Source: an uncultured Flavobacteriales bacterium
GTDB taxonomy: Bacteria; Bacteroidota; Bacteroidia; Flavobacteriales_D; Sanyastnellaceae
DNA: 64,000 bases
Assembly: GCA_938085105.1 (NCBI GenBank)
Contig: CALKGK010000002.1
Span: 1 to 64,000, forward strand
Direction of reading: 5' to 3'
This document shows positions 16,684-26,181 of the stretch, piece after piece (the stretch's first letter is position 1; each line of letters begins with the position of its first letter). The notes under the pieces were generated by a model, which ran no database searches, was not told where the DNA came from, and was given only the letters and a program-made list of their open reading frames with translations. The translations under genes and the position numbers were made by a program.

Positions 16684-18888
16684 ATGAAGAAACTACTCAC
16701 CATTACCGCAGCAATGCTGTTCCTCTTTAACGCCGCGAAAGCCGATGAAGGGATGTGGTTGATGCACATGTTGAAGCGCATCAACGAAGCTGAAATGCAA
16801 AACCTCGGATTGAACCTCTCAGCCGAAGAAATTTATGACATCAACAACGCCAGTTTGAAGGACGCCATCGTTCGTTTGAACGGAGGAATGTGCACAGCAG
16901 AAGTGATATCTTCTGAAGGATTGGTATTGACCAACCACCACTGCGCTTATGGTGCGATTCAATCTTTTTCTGCTCCCGAGCACGATTACTTGACCGACGG
17001 ATTCTGGGCTTTTTCGAAAGATCAGGAAATGCACATCGAAGATTTCGAAGTGTCGTTCTTGGTGCGTATTGACGACGTTACCAAGCAAGTTTTGGCCAAT
17101 GTTAATGACAACATGAGCGAAGATGAGCGTGCGCAAGCAGTTGCAGCAGCAAGCAAAACAATTCGTGAAGAAGCAAGCAAAGACAACGACTATGACGTGG
17201 AAGTAAAAGAGTTCTTCTACGGAAATGAGTACTACCTCTTCGTTTACAACACCTACAAAGACATTCGTTTGGTAGGTGCTCCACCAGAAAGTGTGGGTAA
17301 ATATGGAGGGGACACCGACAACTGGATGTGGCCTCGTCATACAGGAGATTTCTCTTTGTTGAGAATCTATGCTGACAAAGAAAATCAACCGGCTACGTTC
17401 TCTGAAGAAAATGTTCCATTGTCGCCAAAGCGTCACCTCAAAGTATCGATGGACGGAGTTGCTGCTGATGATTTCACCATGATCATGGGTTACCCTGGAA
17501 GCACCGACCGTTTCTTGAGCTCTTACGGCGTTCAGCAAGCATTGGACACCTACAACCCAAGTGTGGTTGAAGTGCGTGACCTCAAGTTGAAAACCATGAA
17601 AAAACACATGGATGAAGACAAAGGGATTCGCATCAAGTATGCTTCGAAATATGCAAGCACTGCCAACTACTGGAAGTACTACATCGGTCAAAGCAAAGGT
17701 TTGAAAAGATTGGACGTTTATGGTAAGAAGAAAGCCCTTGAAGAAGACTTCATGAAGTGGGCCAACGCTGCACCGGAGCGCAAAGAAAAGTATGGAGATG
17801 CGATTGGAATGATTGCTGACTATTACAAGAGCACCGATGCAACCGTAAAGAGCAACGTTTATTCATTGGAAGCAGGATTGATTGGGGCAGACATCACCCT
17901 CTTCACCTTCCGTTTGAACCGACTCCTTGAGCGCACCATGAGCATTGAAGACGAAGCTGAGCGCAAAGCAGCTTTGGAAGGAATGACACCAATGGTAGAA
18001 GACTTCTTCAAAGATTACGACATGGCAACCGACAAAGATGTGTTGGTGAACATGATGAAAATTTACATGAAGAACATCGATAAAGATCAACATCCAAGCG
18101 TGCTTCAATTGATTGGAGATAAGTACAAGAACTCTCCTGAGCGTTTTGCAGACAAAATGTATGCGAAATCTTTCCTTGTTGACAAGCAGCGTTTGATGGA
18201 CTTCTTGGCTGATCCAAACATGAAAAAATGGAACAAAGATTTGGCGGTAATCAATGCGAAATCAATGGCGAACAAGTACTTCGAATCATTTGCCAATCCA
18301 GATCAAGCGAAATTCGATAAAGGATACCGTTTGTTTGTTGATGGATTGAGAAAGATGATGGCTGACAAAGCCTTCTACCCAGATGCAAACAGCACCATGC
18401 GTTTGACTTATGGTACCGTTGGAGACTATTACCCAGCCGACGCCGTTCACTATGATTTCATTACCACTGCAAATGGAATCTTGGAGAAATACGATCCTAA
18501 AAACCCTGAGTTTGTTCTTCCAGAGCGTTTGATCGAATTGATTGACGATGAAGACTTTGGTCAGTGGACCGATGAGAACGGAGAGTTGGTGGTATGTTTC
18601 ATTTCCAACAACGACATTACTGGTGGTAATTCAGGATCTCCTGTATTGAACGCCAACGGTGATTTGATTGGGTTGGCTTTTGACGGAAACTGGGAAGCAA
18701 TGAGTGGTGATATCGCCTTCGAACCAGAATTGCAAAGAACCATCTCTGTTGACATTCGCTACGTCATGTTCATCATTGACAAGTATGCTGGAGCCACTAA
18801 CCTCATTGAGGAAATTGACTTCGTAAGAACTCCTCCTCCAGCACCAGTTGTTGAAGAAGAAGAAATGGAAGCACCGGTAGAGAAATAA
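16684..18888 (+). CDS. S46-family dipeptidyl-peptidase, DPP7-like
   Basis: 734 residues with a signal peptide (about 1-20) and the mature start DEGMWLMHML typical of S46 enzymes. The chymotrypsin-like triad can be placed: His86 in VLTNHHCAYG, Asp222 in DNWMWPRHTGDFSL and Ser650 in TGGNSGSP. Eighteen residues after the Ser is Gly668 (LAFDGNWEAMSGDI). In this family Gly at that site goes with DPP7 (hydrophobic P1), and Arg with DPP11 (acidic P1). The enzyme removes dipeptides from peptide N-termini in the periplasm, feeding amino-acid catabolism. The acidic Pro/Glu tail is not a type IX secretion signal. A strong terminator follows. Confidence 0.93.
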   Translation: MKKLLTITAAMLFLFNAAKADEGMWLMHMLKRINEAEMQNLGLNLSAEEIYDINNASLKDAIVRLNGGMCTAEVISSEGLVLTNHHCAYGAIQSFSAPEHDYLTDGFWAFSKDQEMHIEDFEVSFLVRIDDVTKQVLANVNDNMSEDERAQAVAAASKTIREEASKDNDYDVEVKEFFYGNEYYLFVYNTYKDIRLVGAPPESVGKYGGDTDNWMWPRHTGDFSLLRIYADKENQPATFSEENVPLSPKRHLKVSMDGVAADDFTMIMGYPGSTDRFLSSYGVQQALDTYNPSVVEVRDLKLKTMKKHMDEDKGIRIKYASKYASTANYWKYYIGQSKGLKRLDVYGKKKALEEDFMKWANAAPERKEKYGDAIGMIADYYKSTDATVKSNVYSLEAGLIGADITLFTFRLNRLLERTMSIEDEAERKAALEGMTPMVEDFFKDYDMATDKDVLVNMMKIYMKNIDKDQHPSVLQLIGDKYKNSPERFADKMYAKSFLVDKQRLMDFLADPNMKKWNKDLAVINAKSMANKYFESFANPDQAKFDKGYRLFVDGLRKMMADKAFYPDANSTMRLTYGTVGDYYPADAVHYDFITTANGILEKYDPKNPEFVLPERLIELIDDEDFGQWTDENGELVVCFISNNDITGGNSGSPVLNANGDLIGLAFDGNWEAMSGDIAFEPELQRTISVDIRYVMFIIDKYAGATNLIEEIDFVRTPPPAPVVEEEEMEAPVEK

Positions 18889-18981
18889 GACCTGCTTCGC
18901 TCAAGATGATCCGTTCAATTCTGAATCGTTCATCTCGGCAAAAAGCAATGTGATTTATTCAAACAGAATCACACAGAAATC

Positions 18982-19012
18982 AAAAAGCCCCAACGTCATG
19001 TTGGGGCTTTTT
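18982..19012. terminator. Bidirectional rho-independent terminator
   Basis: 13-bp perfect stem (AAAAAGCCCCAAC with GTTGGGGCTTTTT) and a 5-nt loop, A-run on one side and T-run on the other. It sits between convergent genes, the S46 peptidase and the haem-binding protein, and can serve both. Confidence 0.9.
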
Positions 19013-19080
19013 CATTGAATGATATCCTCAGAAAGTTTGAACAGCTTATCGTTCTTGCTTCGGGGCTTCGTATTGTGAAT

Positions 19081-19512
19081 CTATTGATTGAAATGCTTTA
19101 TGAGTGCTGCTCTTTGCTCCTCACTCAATTTAGCTTCGCTGTGTAGTTTGGTGTAAGAAGACAAGGGCATCCGATTGTTCTCCAGCACTTCCGCGCATTC
19201 ATGTAGGGCGTGGTTTCGATCTTCAGCAGAGAGACTTCCCCATTCACTAAAGTTCAACTTTGACCTTCCCCCCTTCACATGACCTTTTAACCACCAACCG
19301 AGGGGCTGTGGACGAAAGTACCATGGATAATTGGTGGTGTTGCTGTGGCAATCGTAACATGCACTTTCAATCAGCAAACGGTTTTCGTCAGAAACCTGAG
19401 CGATGTCCATATAATCTTCCCCATCCACGACGGCGGGATTGTTTCGATCTACGGGAAAAAATTGAATAGCGATCAGTGCCGCCAATAGGGTGTAAAGTAT
19501 TTTCTTCTTCAT
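19081..19512 (-). CDS. Membrane-anchored haem-binding domain protein (CxxCH)
   Basis: 143 residues. The N-terminal hydrophobic segment ILYTLLAALIAIQFF acts as anchor or signal. The single haem-attachment motif is CYDCH, in ESACYDCHSNTTNYPWY. The block after it (RPQPLGWWLKGHVKGGRSKLNFSEW, i.e. PLGWWLKGHVKGG then LNFSEW) identifies the Haem_bd family. Haem would be attached in the periplasm by the Ccm proteins encoded at 7.7-12.8 kb. The electron-transfer partner is unknown. It lies 36 nt downstream of PPK2 on the same strand, so the two may share a transcript. Confidence 0.85.
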   Translation of the reverse strand: MKKKILYTLLAALIAIQFFPVDRNNPAVVDGEDYMDIAQVSDENRLLIESACYDCHSNTTNYPWYFRPQPLGWWLKGHVKGGRSKLNFSEWGSLSAEDRNHALHECAEVLENNRMPLSSYTKLHSEAKLSEEQRAALIKHFNQ

Positions 19513-19548
19513 GAAACCTTGTTTTGAAGTAAAGGAATTAGGCGCAAA

Positions 19549-20319
19549 TTAACGCTCTTCTTCGTAATTGACGATGCGTGTCTCATTATCGTGCACCAAA
19601 ACGATACTTTCGTCGGGATCAATGCGTTCGCCCGTTTGTCCTTTTTCGGGGTAGTCGTTTTTTGAAATGACGTAGCGCATGGCCTCCAATCGAGCCAAAT
19701 CCTTGTTGTTCCCCTTGATGATCACCCAAGGAGATTGAGGTGTGGCCGTATTGTCAAACATGACTTTTTTGTAACGGGTATAATCGTCCCATTTGTCCAA
19801 AGCCATTTGATCAACGATGCTGAGTTTCCATTGTTGAAGCGGCTCGTTTCTTCGGAGATCTAATCGGCGCTGCTGTTCGTGGTTATCGATGCTAAACCAG
19901 AACTTGACCAAGATAATGCCATCGTCCATCAACATCTTCTCGAAGGGCACCACCTGCTCCATGAACTGATCGTACTTCTTCTTCGTGCAAAAACCCATCA
20001 CAGGTTCAACCACAGCGCGATTGTACCAGCTTCGATCAAAAAGTACAATTTCTCCTGGGTTGGGCAATTCCTTCGCATAACGTTGAAAAAACCACTGACC
20101 CTTTTCCAGCTTGGTAGGTTTCATCAAAGCGACAATACGGTAACCACGCGGGTTTAAAAAGCGCACAAATCGCATGATAGCTCCACCTTTACCAGCGGCA
20201 TCTCTCCCTTCGAAGATGATGACCATCCTTTTCTTCTTTTCCATCACCCACTTTTGCATTCTTACCAACTCGGTTTGCAAATGGATGTATTCTGGATCTT
20301 GTTCTAAAGCGTATAACAT
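19549..20319 (-). CDS. ppk2: Polyphosphate kinase 2 family protein
   Basis: 256 residues, the size of a single-domain PPK2. Walker A-like loop IFEGRDAAGKGGAI (about 34-47), lid block MKPTKLEKGQWFFQRY, and the Walker B/lid signature IVLFDRSWYNRAVVEPVMGF are all present. The terminal part RRNEPLQQWKLSIVDQMAL is family typical. Such enzymes transfer phosphate between polyphosphate and nucleoside diphosphates in the cytoplasm; ADP versus GDP preference is not readable here. The gene is divergent from trmD, with 81 bp between the two ATGs. Confidence 0.92.
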   Translation of the reverse strand: MLYALEQDPEYIHLQTELVRMQKWVMEKKKRMVIIFEGRDAAGKGGAIMRFVRFLNPRGYRIVALMKPTKLEKGQWFFQRYAKELPNPGEIVLFDRSWYNRAVVEPVMGFCTKKKYDQFMEQVVPFEKMLMDDGIILVKFWFSIDNHEQQRRLDLRRNEPLQQWKLSIVDQMALDKWDDYTRYKKVMFDNTATPQSPWVIIKGNNKDLARLEAMRYVISKNDYPEKGQTGERIDPDESIVLVHDNETRIVNYEEER

Positions 20320-20388
20320 TGTTTCTAGTTCGTTCTAACGAAGATAGGAATTGGAAACGGTATTGTGGAAGTGGGAAGCGGGATTCAC

Positions 20389-20396
20389 TATCTTTG
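20389..20396 (+). promoter_or_regulatory. -7 element of trmD
   Basis: TATCTTTG ends 4 nt before the ATG at 20401 (TATCTTTG-TCGA-ATG). It fixes the start at MRIDIL rather than further upstream and predicts a leaderless trmD transcript. Confidence 0.6.
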
Positions 20397-20400
20397 TCGA

Positions 20401-21111
20401 ATGAGAATCGACATCCTTACCGTTCTTCCAAAACTCCTCGAGGGTCCGTTTGCCGACAGCATTCTGAAACGTGCTCAAGACAAAGGACTTGTAGAAGTTG
20501 TGGTGCACGACATTCGCGCGTACAGCACCAATAAGCATCAGAAAGTAGATGATTACGCCTACGGAGGAAACGCAGGAATGGTGATGACCATTCAACCCAT
20601 TCACGATTGCATTTTGAAGTTGCAAAGCGAAAGGGAATACGACGAGATCATCTATCTCACTCCCGACGGAGAAACATGGAACCAAGGAATGGCCAATTTT
20701 TACAGCATGAAAGGAAACCTGATCATGCTTTGCGGACACTACAAAGGGGTTGACCAACGATTGAGGGATCACATCATTACCCGAGAAATCAGCATTGGCG
20801 ATTTTGTGCTTTCCGGTGGAGAACTAGGAGCAGCTGTTTTGGCTGATAGCATTATCCGACTCATTCCCGGAGTATTGAATGACGAAACTAGTGCGCTTTC
20901 AGACAGCTTTCAAGACAACCTCCTCGCTCCCCCCGTGTACACTCGTCCGGCAGATTATCAAGGTTGGAAGGTTCCTGAGATCCTCACCAGTGGAAATTTT
21001 GCCGAAATCGAGACCTGGCTCTTTGAAGAGTCGGTGCGTAGAACCCAAGAAAGACGCCCTGATTTGCTTGAAGATCAAGACGCTGAGGGCCCTGGGAAAA
21101 AAGGGAAATAA
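20401..21111 (+). CDS. trmD: tRNA (guanine-N1)-methyltransferase TrmD
   Basis: 236 residues from the ATG at 20401. SPOUT-fold signatures: [35 protein letters not shown]-like block ([17 protein letters not shown]) and the knot/SAM site [15 protein letters not shown]. It methylates G37 of tRNAs that have G at position 36 and so prevents +1 frameshifting. trmD next to rplS, 80 bp apart, is the ancestral arrangement; rpsP and rimM, which often precede it, are not here. A box upstream of rplS suggests a second promoter. Confidence 0.97.
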   Translation: MRIDILTVLPKLLEGPFADSILKRAQDKGLVEVVVHDIRAYSTNKHQKVDDYAYGGNAGMVMTIQPIHDCILKLQSEREYDEIIYLTPDGETWNQGMANFYSMKGNLIMLCGHYKGVDQRLRDHIITREISIGDFVLSGGELGAAVLADSIIRLIPGVLNDETSALSDSFQDNLLAPPVYTRPADYQGWKVPEILTSGNFAEIETWLFEESVRRTQERRPDLLEDQDAEGPGKKGK

Positions 21112-21150
21112 AAATACCCAAAACACTTCACTCGAATAAAATAATATTCG

Positions 21151-21158
21151 TAATATTG
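21151..21158 (+). promoter_or_regulatory. Possible -7 element of rplS
   Basis: TAATATTG, one base off TAnnTTTG, 33 nt before the rplS ATG at 21192 and within the 80-bp trmD-rplS gap. It may give rplS transcription independent of trmD. Confidence 0.4.
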
Positions 21159-21191
21159 CACCTCATTTTTGGACACCTAGAACCTGAAGTC

Positions 21192-21548
21192 ATGGATAAG
21201 ATCAAAGACATCGCAAATAAACTCGTAGAAATAAAAGACTGGCCAACATTTGCAGCCGGTGATACGATAGCTGTAAGCTACACCATTAAAGAGGGAGCGA
21301 AAGAACGTATCCAGACATTCCAAGGAGTTGTTATTCAACGCCGTGGTTCTGGTACAGCAGAAACGTTTACCATTCGTAAAATGTCAAGCAGCATTGGCGT
21401 TGAGCGTATTTTCCCACTGGCTTCTCCATTTTTGGAAGAAATCAAAGTGGTTAAGCGTGGTAGCGTTCGTAGAGCACGTATCTACTACTTGAGAGAGTTG
21501 ACTGGTAAAGCAGCTCGTATCAAAGAAAAAATGTCTTTCAAGAAGTAA
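21192..21548 (+). CDS. rplS: 50S ribosomal protein L19
   Basis: 118 residues from the ATG at 21192. L19 hallmarks include [33 protein letters not shown] (as [25 protein letters not shown]), [12 protein letters not shown] and the C-terminal [12 protein letters not shown]19 sits at the 30S-50S interface. A GC-rich hairpin with a T-run follows 25 nt after the stop. Confidence 0.98.
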   Translation: MDKIKDIANKLVEIKDWPTFAAGDTIAVSYTIKEGAKERIQTFQGVVIQRRGSGTAETFTIRKMSSSIGVERIFPLASPFLEEIKVVKRGSVRRARIYYLRELTGKAARIKEKMSFKK

Positions 21549-21573
21549 TTCTCGAATTACTCAATCGATATTT

Positions 21574-21605
21574 AGGCCGAGCATTTTTTGTTCGGCCTTT
21601 TTTTG
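21574..21605 (+). terminator. Rho-independent terminator after rplS
   Basis: 7-bp stem AGGCCGA/TCGGCCT with an 11-nt loop, followed directly by a run of seven T. Confidence 0.85.
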
Positions 21606-21619
21606 TTTAAACTAAGTCC

Positions 21620-22330
21620 ATGCATCGTCCCCTACTCGAAATCTGTTGTGCCAACTTGCAGTCATGTGAGAATGCAGCACTGCTGAACATTGAGCGTATT
21701 GAATTGTGCTCTGCGCTTGAGTTGGGAGGATTGAGTCCGAGCGTTGCCTTCACCAAACAAGCCAAGAAACTCAAGTTGAATACCATGGTTCTGATTCGGC
21801 CACGAAGCGGTGAATTCTACTTCAGCCCGAAAGAAAAAGAACTCATGATCTCAGAAATGGAGGAACATCTTATGGCCGGATGTGATGGTCTGGTGGTAGG
21901 CGCTTTGAATGAACGTCGCCTGGACCTTGACTTCCTCTCCACCATAAGAAATGCCTTTCCAAATACGGAATTGTGCGTGCACCGAGCCATTGATGAGTCT
22001 GACCATTACGAAGAAGACCTTCAGGCGCTTGTGGACCTTCGATTTGAAAGAGTTTTGAGCAGTGGAAAAGAAAAAGAAGCCTGGAAAGCGAGTGCTTTTT
22101 TGGGGGAAATGCAATTGCGTCATCCACAAATCAAGATCCTCGCAGGCGGTGGTGTGCGACCAAAAAACGCAATTCATCTGCTCAATGCTGGCATCCAAGA
22201 GCTTCATTTTAGTGCCTCGAAATCTGCCACGCACCACCATCAGCATCTGTTTGAAGGACATTACAAAGTAAGTGACTCCTCCCTCATTGCTGAAATGCAA
22301 GAAGTGATGGAGAACTATTCAAAACGGTGA
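21620..22330 (+). CDS. cutC: CutC-family protein (copper homeostasis-type TIM barrel)
   Basis: 236 residues, normal length. The start LLEICCANLQSCENAALLNIERIELCSALELGGLSPS (seen as LLEICCANLQS and RIELCSALELGGLSPS) is the CutC signature. RPRSGEFYFS, GLVVGALN and CVHRAID follow, with the C-terminal ILAGGGVRPKNAIHLL and ELHFSASK. CutC was linked to copper tolerance in E. coli, but its reaction is unsettled. It begins 71 nt after rplS, past a terminator, and overlaps the convergent DUF389 gene by 16 nt. Confidence 0.92.
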   Translation: MHRPLLEICCANLQSCENAALLNIERIELCSALELGGLSPSVAFTKQAKKLKLNTMVLIRPRSGEFYFSPKEKELMISEMEEHLMAGCDGLVVGALNERRLDLDFLSTIRNAFPNTELCVHRAIDESDHYEEDLQALVDLRFERVLSSGKEKEAWKASAFLGEMQLRHPQIKILAGGGVRPKNAIHLLNAGIQELHFSASKSATHHHQHLFEGHYKVSDSSLIAEMQEVMENYSKR

Positions 22331-23763
22331 CTAATGACTTGAACTCTTGGTTTTTTCAAAGAAGACTGAAACCAACGTTGCAGCAAGTCCGTGTCTTCCG
22401 CAATTTTACTTTTTGCAGTACCCGAACGCCACTGAACAAGGAAAGTAGGCAAGGTATCGAGCTCTCCAAACTTCGATTGAATAAGCTGTGCGAAAGCCGC
22501 CTCCTCAACGTCTACTGTGAGCAATTGAATCTCCTGAAGTAGTTTTTCGCTATCAATTCGCGCTCTTTCTTTGGTGAGTAAACGCCGTTGTAGACTGTCG
22601 ATTTCCTTGTTTCGCTGGTCGATGAGTCCTTGATACATCATTCGACTTTGCGCCAACGATTGTTCACTCGTCAAATTCTTCAGGTCTTGAATTTCTTGAC
22701 TGTAGTCCTTAGGTCTTCGAATGTTCAACTGGCATTTCTCCAAACCGTAATCCGAAAGCATGGAATTCCACAGCGCCTCGGTTTCATCTCCTACTGGATC
22801 TCCCATCAACGCGATTGTGATCTGAGGTTGGACCTTATCATAAGTCACTTTTCGATCAATAATTGAGGTTCCCGTTTTATCCAGAACAGTCTCAATTTTG
22901 GCGAGGAACTGGTCTGCATTGGTATTGAAAAAGCTCTGTTGAAGGACATTGTAGAAAATGAAGAAACTGGGAATCATGATCAGGGCAACGAAGGTGTAGA
23001 TCATTCGTTTTACACGTTGTTCTCTTTTCGGCTCAACAAAATCCTTCACCGGAAAACGCATGTATTTGATGTACAAATAAGTTGGAAGAGCGATGAAAAC
23101 GGAATTGATGAAAAAGAGGTAAAGTGCACCAAAGAAGAAGTCCCACTGCCCCGTAGCCAAACCAAAGCCTACAGTACATAAAGGCGGCATGAGGGCCGTA
23201 GCGATAGCGACACCAGGAACAGCATTGCTTTTGAGTGACCGAGAACCAGCGATGATCCCTGCAGCACCACCAAAAAAGGCGACAGCAATCGCAAGTAAGG
23301 TGGCTTCTTTCCGCCCTTTCAACTCTAAATTAATCTCGGGCGTAGGAACGATGAAAAAGTAAATCGTACTGATTACCACCGAAATGATCACCATTACCCC
23401 GAAGTTTTTCAAGCTTTTTGTGAGAAGGTCTACATCATTGGTACCTGCCGCTAAACCAACACCCAAAATGGGTCCCATCAGTGGCGAGATAAGCATGGCA
23501 CCGATGATCACCGCCACACTTCCTGTATTCAAACCAATGCTCGCAATGAAAATGGAGAACACTAGAATCCAAGCGGAATGACCTTTGAACTCAACATCGG
23601 CCCGAATTCCGGCCATGGTTCCTTCTTTGTCAACTCCCTCCTTTAAACTTAAGATGTTCTGGATGGAAGACCACAGAGATCTGAAGAAAAGTCTGGAGCT
23701 ACGATTCAGTTTTGAATCAGCGTTCGTCGACTCATTGGGCTCAACATTTGAAGGATCCGTCAT
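22315..23763 (-). CDS. DUF389 multi-spanning membrane protein
   Basis: 482 residues from the ATG at 23763 (MTDPSNVEPN). A cytoplasmic N-terminus is followed by six or so membrane segments from about residue 60. They carry the family core GSVAVIIGAMLISPLMGPILGVGLAAG (as AVIIGAMLISPLMGP) and SNAVPGVAIATALMPPLCTVG. After the membrane part (about 275 onward) comes an unusually long C-terminal region. It includes a charged coiled-coil stretch (RMMYQGLIDQRNKEIDSLQRRLLTKE, in parts) and ends in a small globular piece. The function of DUF389 proteins is unknown. Its 3' end overlaps cutC convergently; the patatin-like gene lies 64 bp upstream on the same strand. Confidence 0.88.
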   Translation of the reverse strand: MTDPSNVEPNESTNADSKLNRSSRLFFRSLWSSIQNILSLKEGVDKEGTMAGIRADVEFKGHSAWILVFSIFIASIGLNTGSVAVIIGAMLISPLMGPILGVGLAAGTNDVDLLTKSLKNFGVMVIISVVISTIYFFIVPTPEINLELKGRKEATLLAIAVAFFGGAAGIIAGSRSLKSNAVPGVAIATALMPPLCTVGFGLATGQWDFFFGALYLFFINSVFIALPTYLYIKYMRFPVKDFVEPKREQRVKRMIYTFVALIMIPSFFIFYNVLQQSFFNTNADQFLAKIETVLDKTGTSIIDRKVTYDKVQPQITIALMGDPVGDETEALWNSMLSDYGLEKCQLNIRRPKDYSQEIQDLKNLTSEQSLAQSRMMYQGLIDQRNKEIDSLQRRLLTKERARIDSEKLLQEIQLLTVDVEEAAFAQLIQSKFGELDTLPTFLVQWRSGTAKSKIAEDTDLLQRWFQSSLKKPRVQVISHRFE

Positions 23764-23827
23764 GGAAAATAATTTCTGTAAACATAAGAAGAAGCAGAAC
23801 AAATTTACCCTTTCAATGGAATTCTTC

Positions 23828-26104
23828 TCAAGGGTTTAAAAGTGAAATAAGCTCATGGAGCGAGGTCTGATAATCCGCGCGTTCTACCTTATTTTTGATG
23901 GTTTGTTTCTCTTTTGTTGTAAGGTGCCAACTGAGCGACACTTTTGCGGTTCTTTCTTCTTCGAGCTGAAAAGTCACCACATCAATTTTCCCCTCGAAGC
24001 AATAGCTCAAATAGCGCAGCAATTGATCGTGGTTGTAATCTTGTGTCTTGGTGATGTTTCCATACACAGAGCCCAAAGGAGCAGTAAAACGACTGATGAG
24101 GGAAGCACTCTGTTCCTCAGCCACAAAGTCTTTTCGAACATCCCTGCACTGAAGCAAAATCACACCTGAAGTGTTTTCATTGATCCAATCTTTGAAAGTG
24201 TACAAGAACTGCATGCTTGACTTGGCTCCAAAGTTATCTCTCAACCCCGCATCCATCACTTCCATACCAGGGTTTGAAGGCAGGCTTACCATGGGCATGA
24301 TGTAGGGGAAAGTAGCATTCATTCGAAGCGCAGAAGTGAATTTAAGATTGGCACTCCCCTGCTTTTCGAAGAACCTCAAGAACTCTACATCTTCAGCCAA
24401 AGCGCGAGAGTTCAGGTCTGCTTTTGGGGTGTTTTGACAGAGGTAGCTCATGTTTTGCGCAGAGATCAGCAAACGCCGACCATCATTCACAATGGAGGGG
24501 GCAAAAATGGCGATGGGGACGATCGCCTCTCGTTCTGGCTCTCGGTAATCAATGAGCCGACGATCGAGGAAACCTTCCGTATTTTGATTGAGCTGTTGTT
24601 CAAAAGCATATGCTCGGTCCTTGGTATACCTTTGATCTCCATCATTGAAGTGCTGATAGCGGATGAACAAATCGTTGGTGGCCATACTCAAGATCACGGG
24701 GTTCAGAAGGTCTTTGGAAATGCATTCTTGATAATGAGTGATAGGGCGTTTACCCACCTGCTGTTGTGCTTCGCGCAGGGCAATTTCACGCACATAACTC
24801 GCTCCAAGCATACCACCCGAAGAACCTGAAATCAATGCCGTTTGCTGCAGCAAGTTTCCGCCCGAAACACTGTCTGCATGCATCAAACTCGTTAAGGTCC
24901 ACAAAGCGGATCTCAGTCCACCCCCGCTGGCTGTCACAATCACCATCTTTGGCTTCTTTCCATCTTCCCGAACGTTCTTTTCCTTCCATCGCTCAAGAAT
25001 TGCCAAACTCTCGGCAACATCTTGGTTCACCAAAGAATCTTGACGGTTAATGCTCGCCAAGTATTTTCGATCGTAGTTGGCCAATGCGCCGTCGTATTCC
25101 AAGCCGTAAGCTCTGTTTTCCAACTTCAACATCTTCAGCCCGCTAAAAGAAACATTGACCAAGGCAAAAAGAACGATGAAAACCGTGAGTGTCCATCCCT
25201 TCACCCAAGAAAAAAGTGCCGAAATCAACATTAGAAGTACGGTAAATAAAAGAATCACACTCGCTGCTGCGGGAATAACGAAGTATGGATTTTCGCGGAA
25301 AGAACCGATGACGATGAAGGAGATGATGAGCCCCAATTCAAACAAGGAGGCGTTCACATGATTCTGAGTGAACACCTTTTCAAGCAGCGCCCTTTGATAG
25401 TGTTTTGCCGACCTGGCTAATCCAATTTTGAAAAAGTGAACCATATAGGTCTCGATTCTCCAATCTGCCGAACGTTTTTCTTCCTTCACCCAATCTTTCT
25501 TCTTGTGCAAATTGGTTTGAACCGTTGCCTGCTTGCTCGCTTTCTGTTTTACTCCAGAAATGGTGGTGTAAGACCCGATGTTTTTATTCGTGAAAGTGAA
25601 ATACAAGAGGGAAACAACAAGAAAGATGAACATTCCGAAGAGGAGTCCGAATACATTCGTGAGCACTGTTGACCACGTTTCCAATTCTTCATGAATCTGG
25701 TAATGGATGGTGCAGTAAAGATAGACGAGGACAAAAGCCGATGGAATGGCAAAATTGTTGACACTAAATTTGAGAAAGGGTCGGTTGAGCGTTGCGATGA
25801 AAGGGAAACGAAAACCGTGAAGTATATAGGTGTACAGATTGAAAGCCAGAATAAAACCTCCCACAGAGAAACCCAAGATCGCAAAAGCCAGAAAACCACT
25901 GTGTCCGCGATACTCCGGAAAGAGAAACTGATGGGAAATGCCATAATTGCTTCCCAGGAAGTTCATCGTATAGCCAAAAATGAGCAACCAAAACACCAAG
26001 AGGAAATGATTCCTTTTAAAATGTAAAATAACAAGTTGCAGAGGGAAGAAATAGAATACCCTCTGCAGTCCTTGTTTTATGGTTGTTTTTTGTGCTGAAC
26101 TCAT
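23828..26104 (-). CDS. Membrane-anchored patatin-like serine hydrolase
   Basis: 758 residues from the ATG at 26104 (MSSAQKTTIK). The N-terminal half (to about 325) has around seven hydrophobic segments in two groups. The C-terminal half is a patatin-like domain with oxyanion loop VTASGGGLRSALWTL (about 390-404) and nucleophile elbow ALISGSSGGMLGAS (Ser at about 429). The catalytic Asp is in EVMDAGLRDNFG, which reads D-A-G instead of the usual D-G-G/A. Patatins act as phospholipase A or acyl hydrolases. The membrane domain suggests action on lipids at the inner membrane, which is inference. Same strand as DUF389 (downstream) and ftcD (77 bp upstream). Confidence 0.82.
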   Translation of the reverse strand: MSSAQKTTIKQGLQRVFYFFPLQLVILHFKRNHFLLVFWLLIFGYTMNFLGSNYGISHQFLFPEYRGHSGFLAFAILGFSVGGFILAFNLYTYILHGFRFPFIATLNRPFLKFSVNNFAIPSAFVLVYLYCTIHYQIHEELETWSTVLTNVFGLLFGMFIFLVVSLLYFTFTNKNIGSYTTISGVKQKASKQATVQTNLHKKKDWVKEEKRSADWRIETYMVHFFKIGLARSAKHYQRALLEKVFTQNHVNASLFELGLIISFIVIGSFRENPYFVIPAAASVILLFTVLLMLISALFSWVKGWTLTVFIVLFALVNVSFSGLKMLKLENRAYGLEYDGALANYDRKYLASINRQDSLVNQDVAESLAILERWKEKNVREDGKKPKMVIVTASGGGLRSALWTLTSLMHADSVSGGNLLQQTALISGSSGGMLGASYVREIALREAQQQVGKRPITHYQECISKDLLNPVILSMATNDLFIRYQHFNDGDQRYTKDRAYAFEQQLNQNTEGFLDRRLIDYREPEREAIVPIAIFAPSIVNDGRRLLISAQNMSYLCQNTPKADLNSRALAEDVEFLRFFEKQGSANLKFTSALRMNATFPYIMPMVSLPSNPGMEVMDAGLRDNFGAKSSMQFLYTFKDWINENTSGVILLQCRDVRKDFVAEEQSASLISRFTAPLGSVYGNITKTQDYNHDQLLRYLSYCFEGKIDVVTFQLEEERTAKVSLSWHLTTKEKQTIKNKVERADYQTSLHELISLLNP

Positions 26105-26181
26105 CGTTTTGGCGTGGACCCTTGTTCCTTCTTCAAGCAATTTGGTTTTGCTTTGAAGATCGTGTCCGTGCTCTTCTTTAG

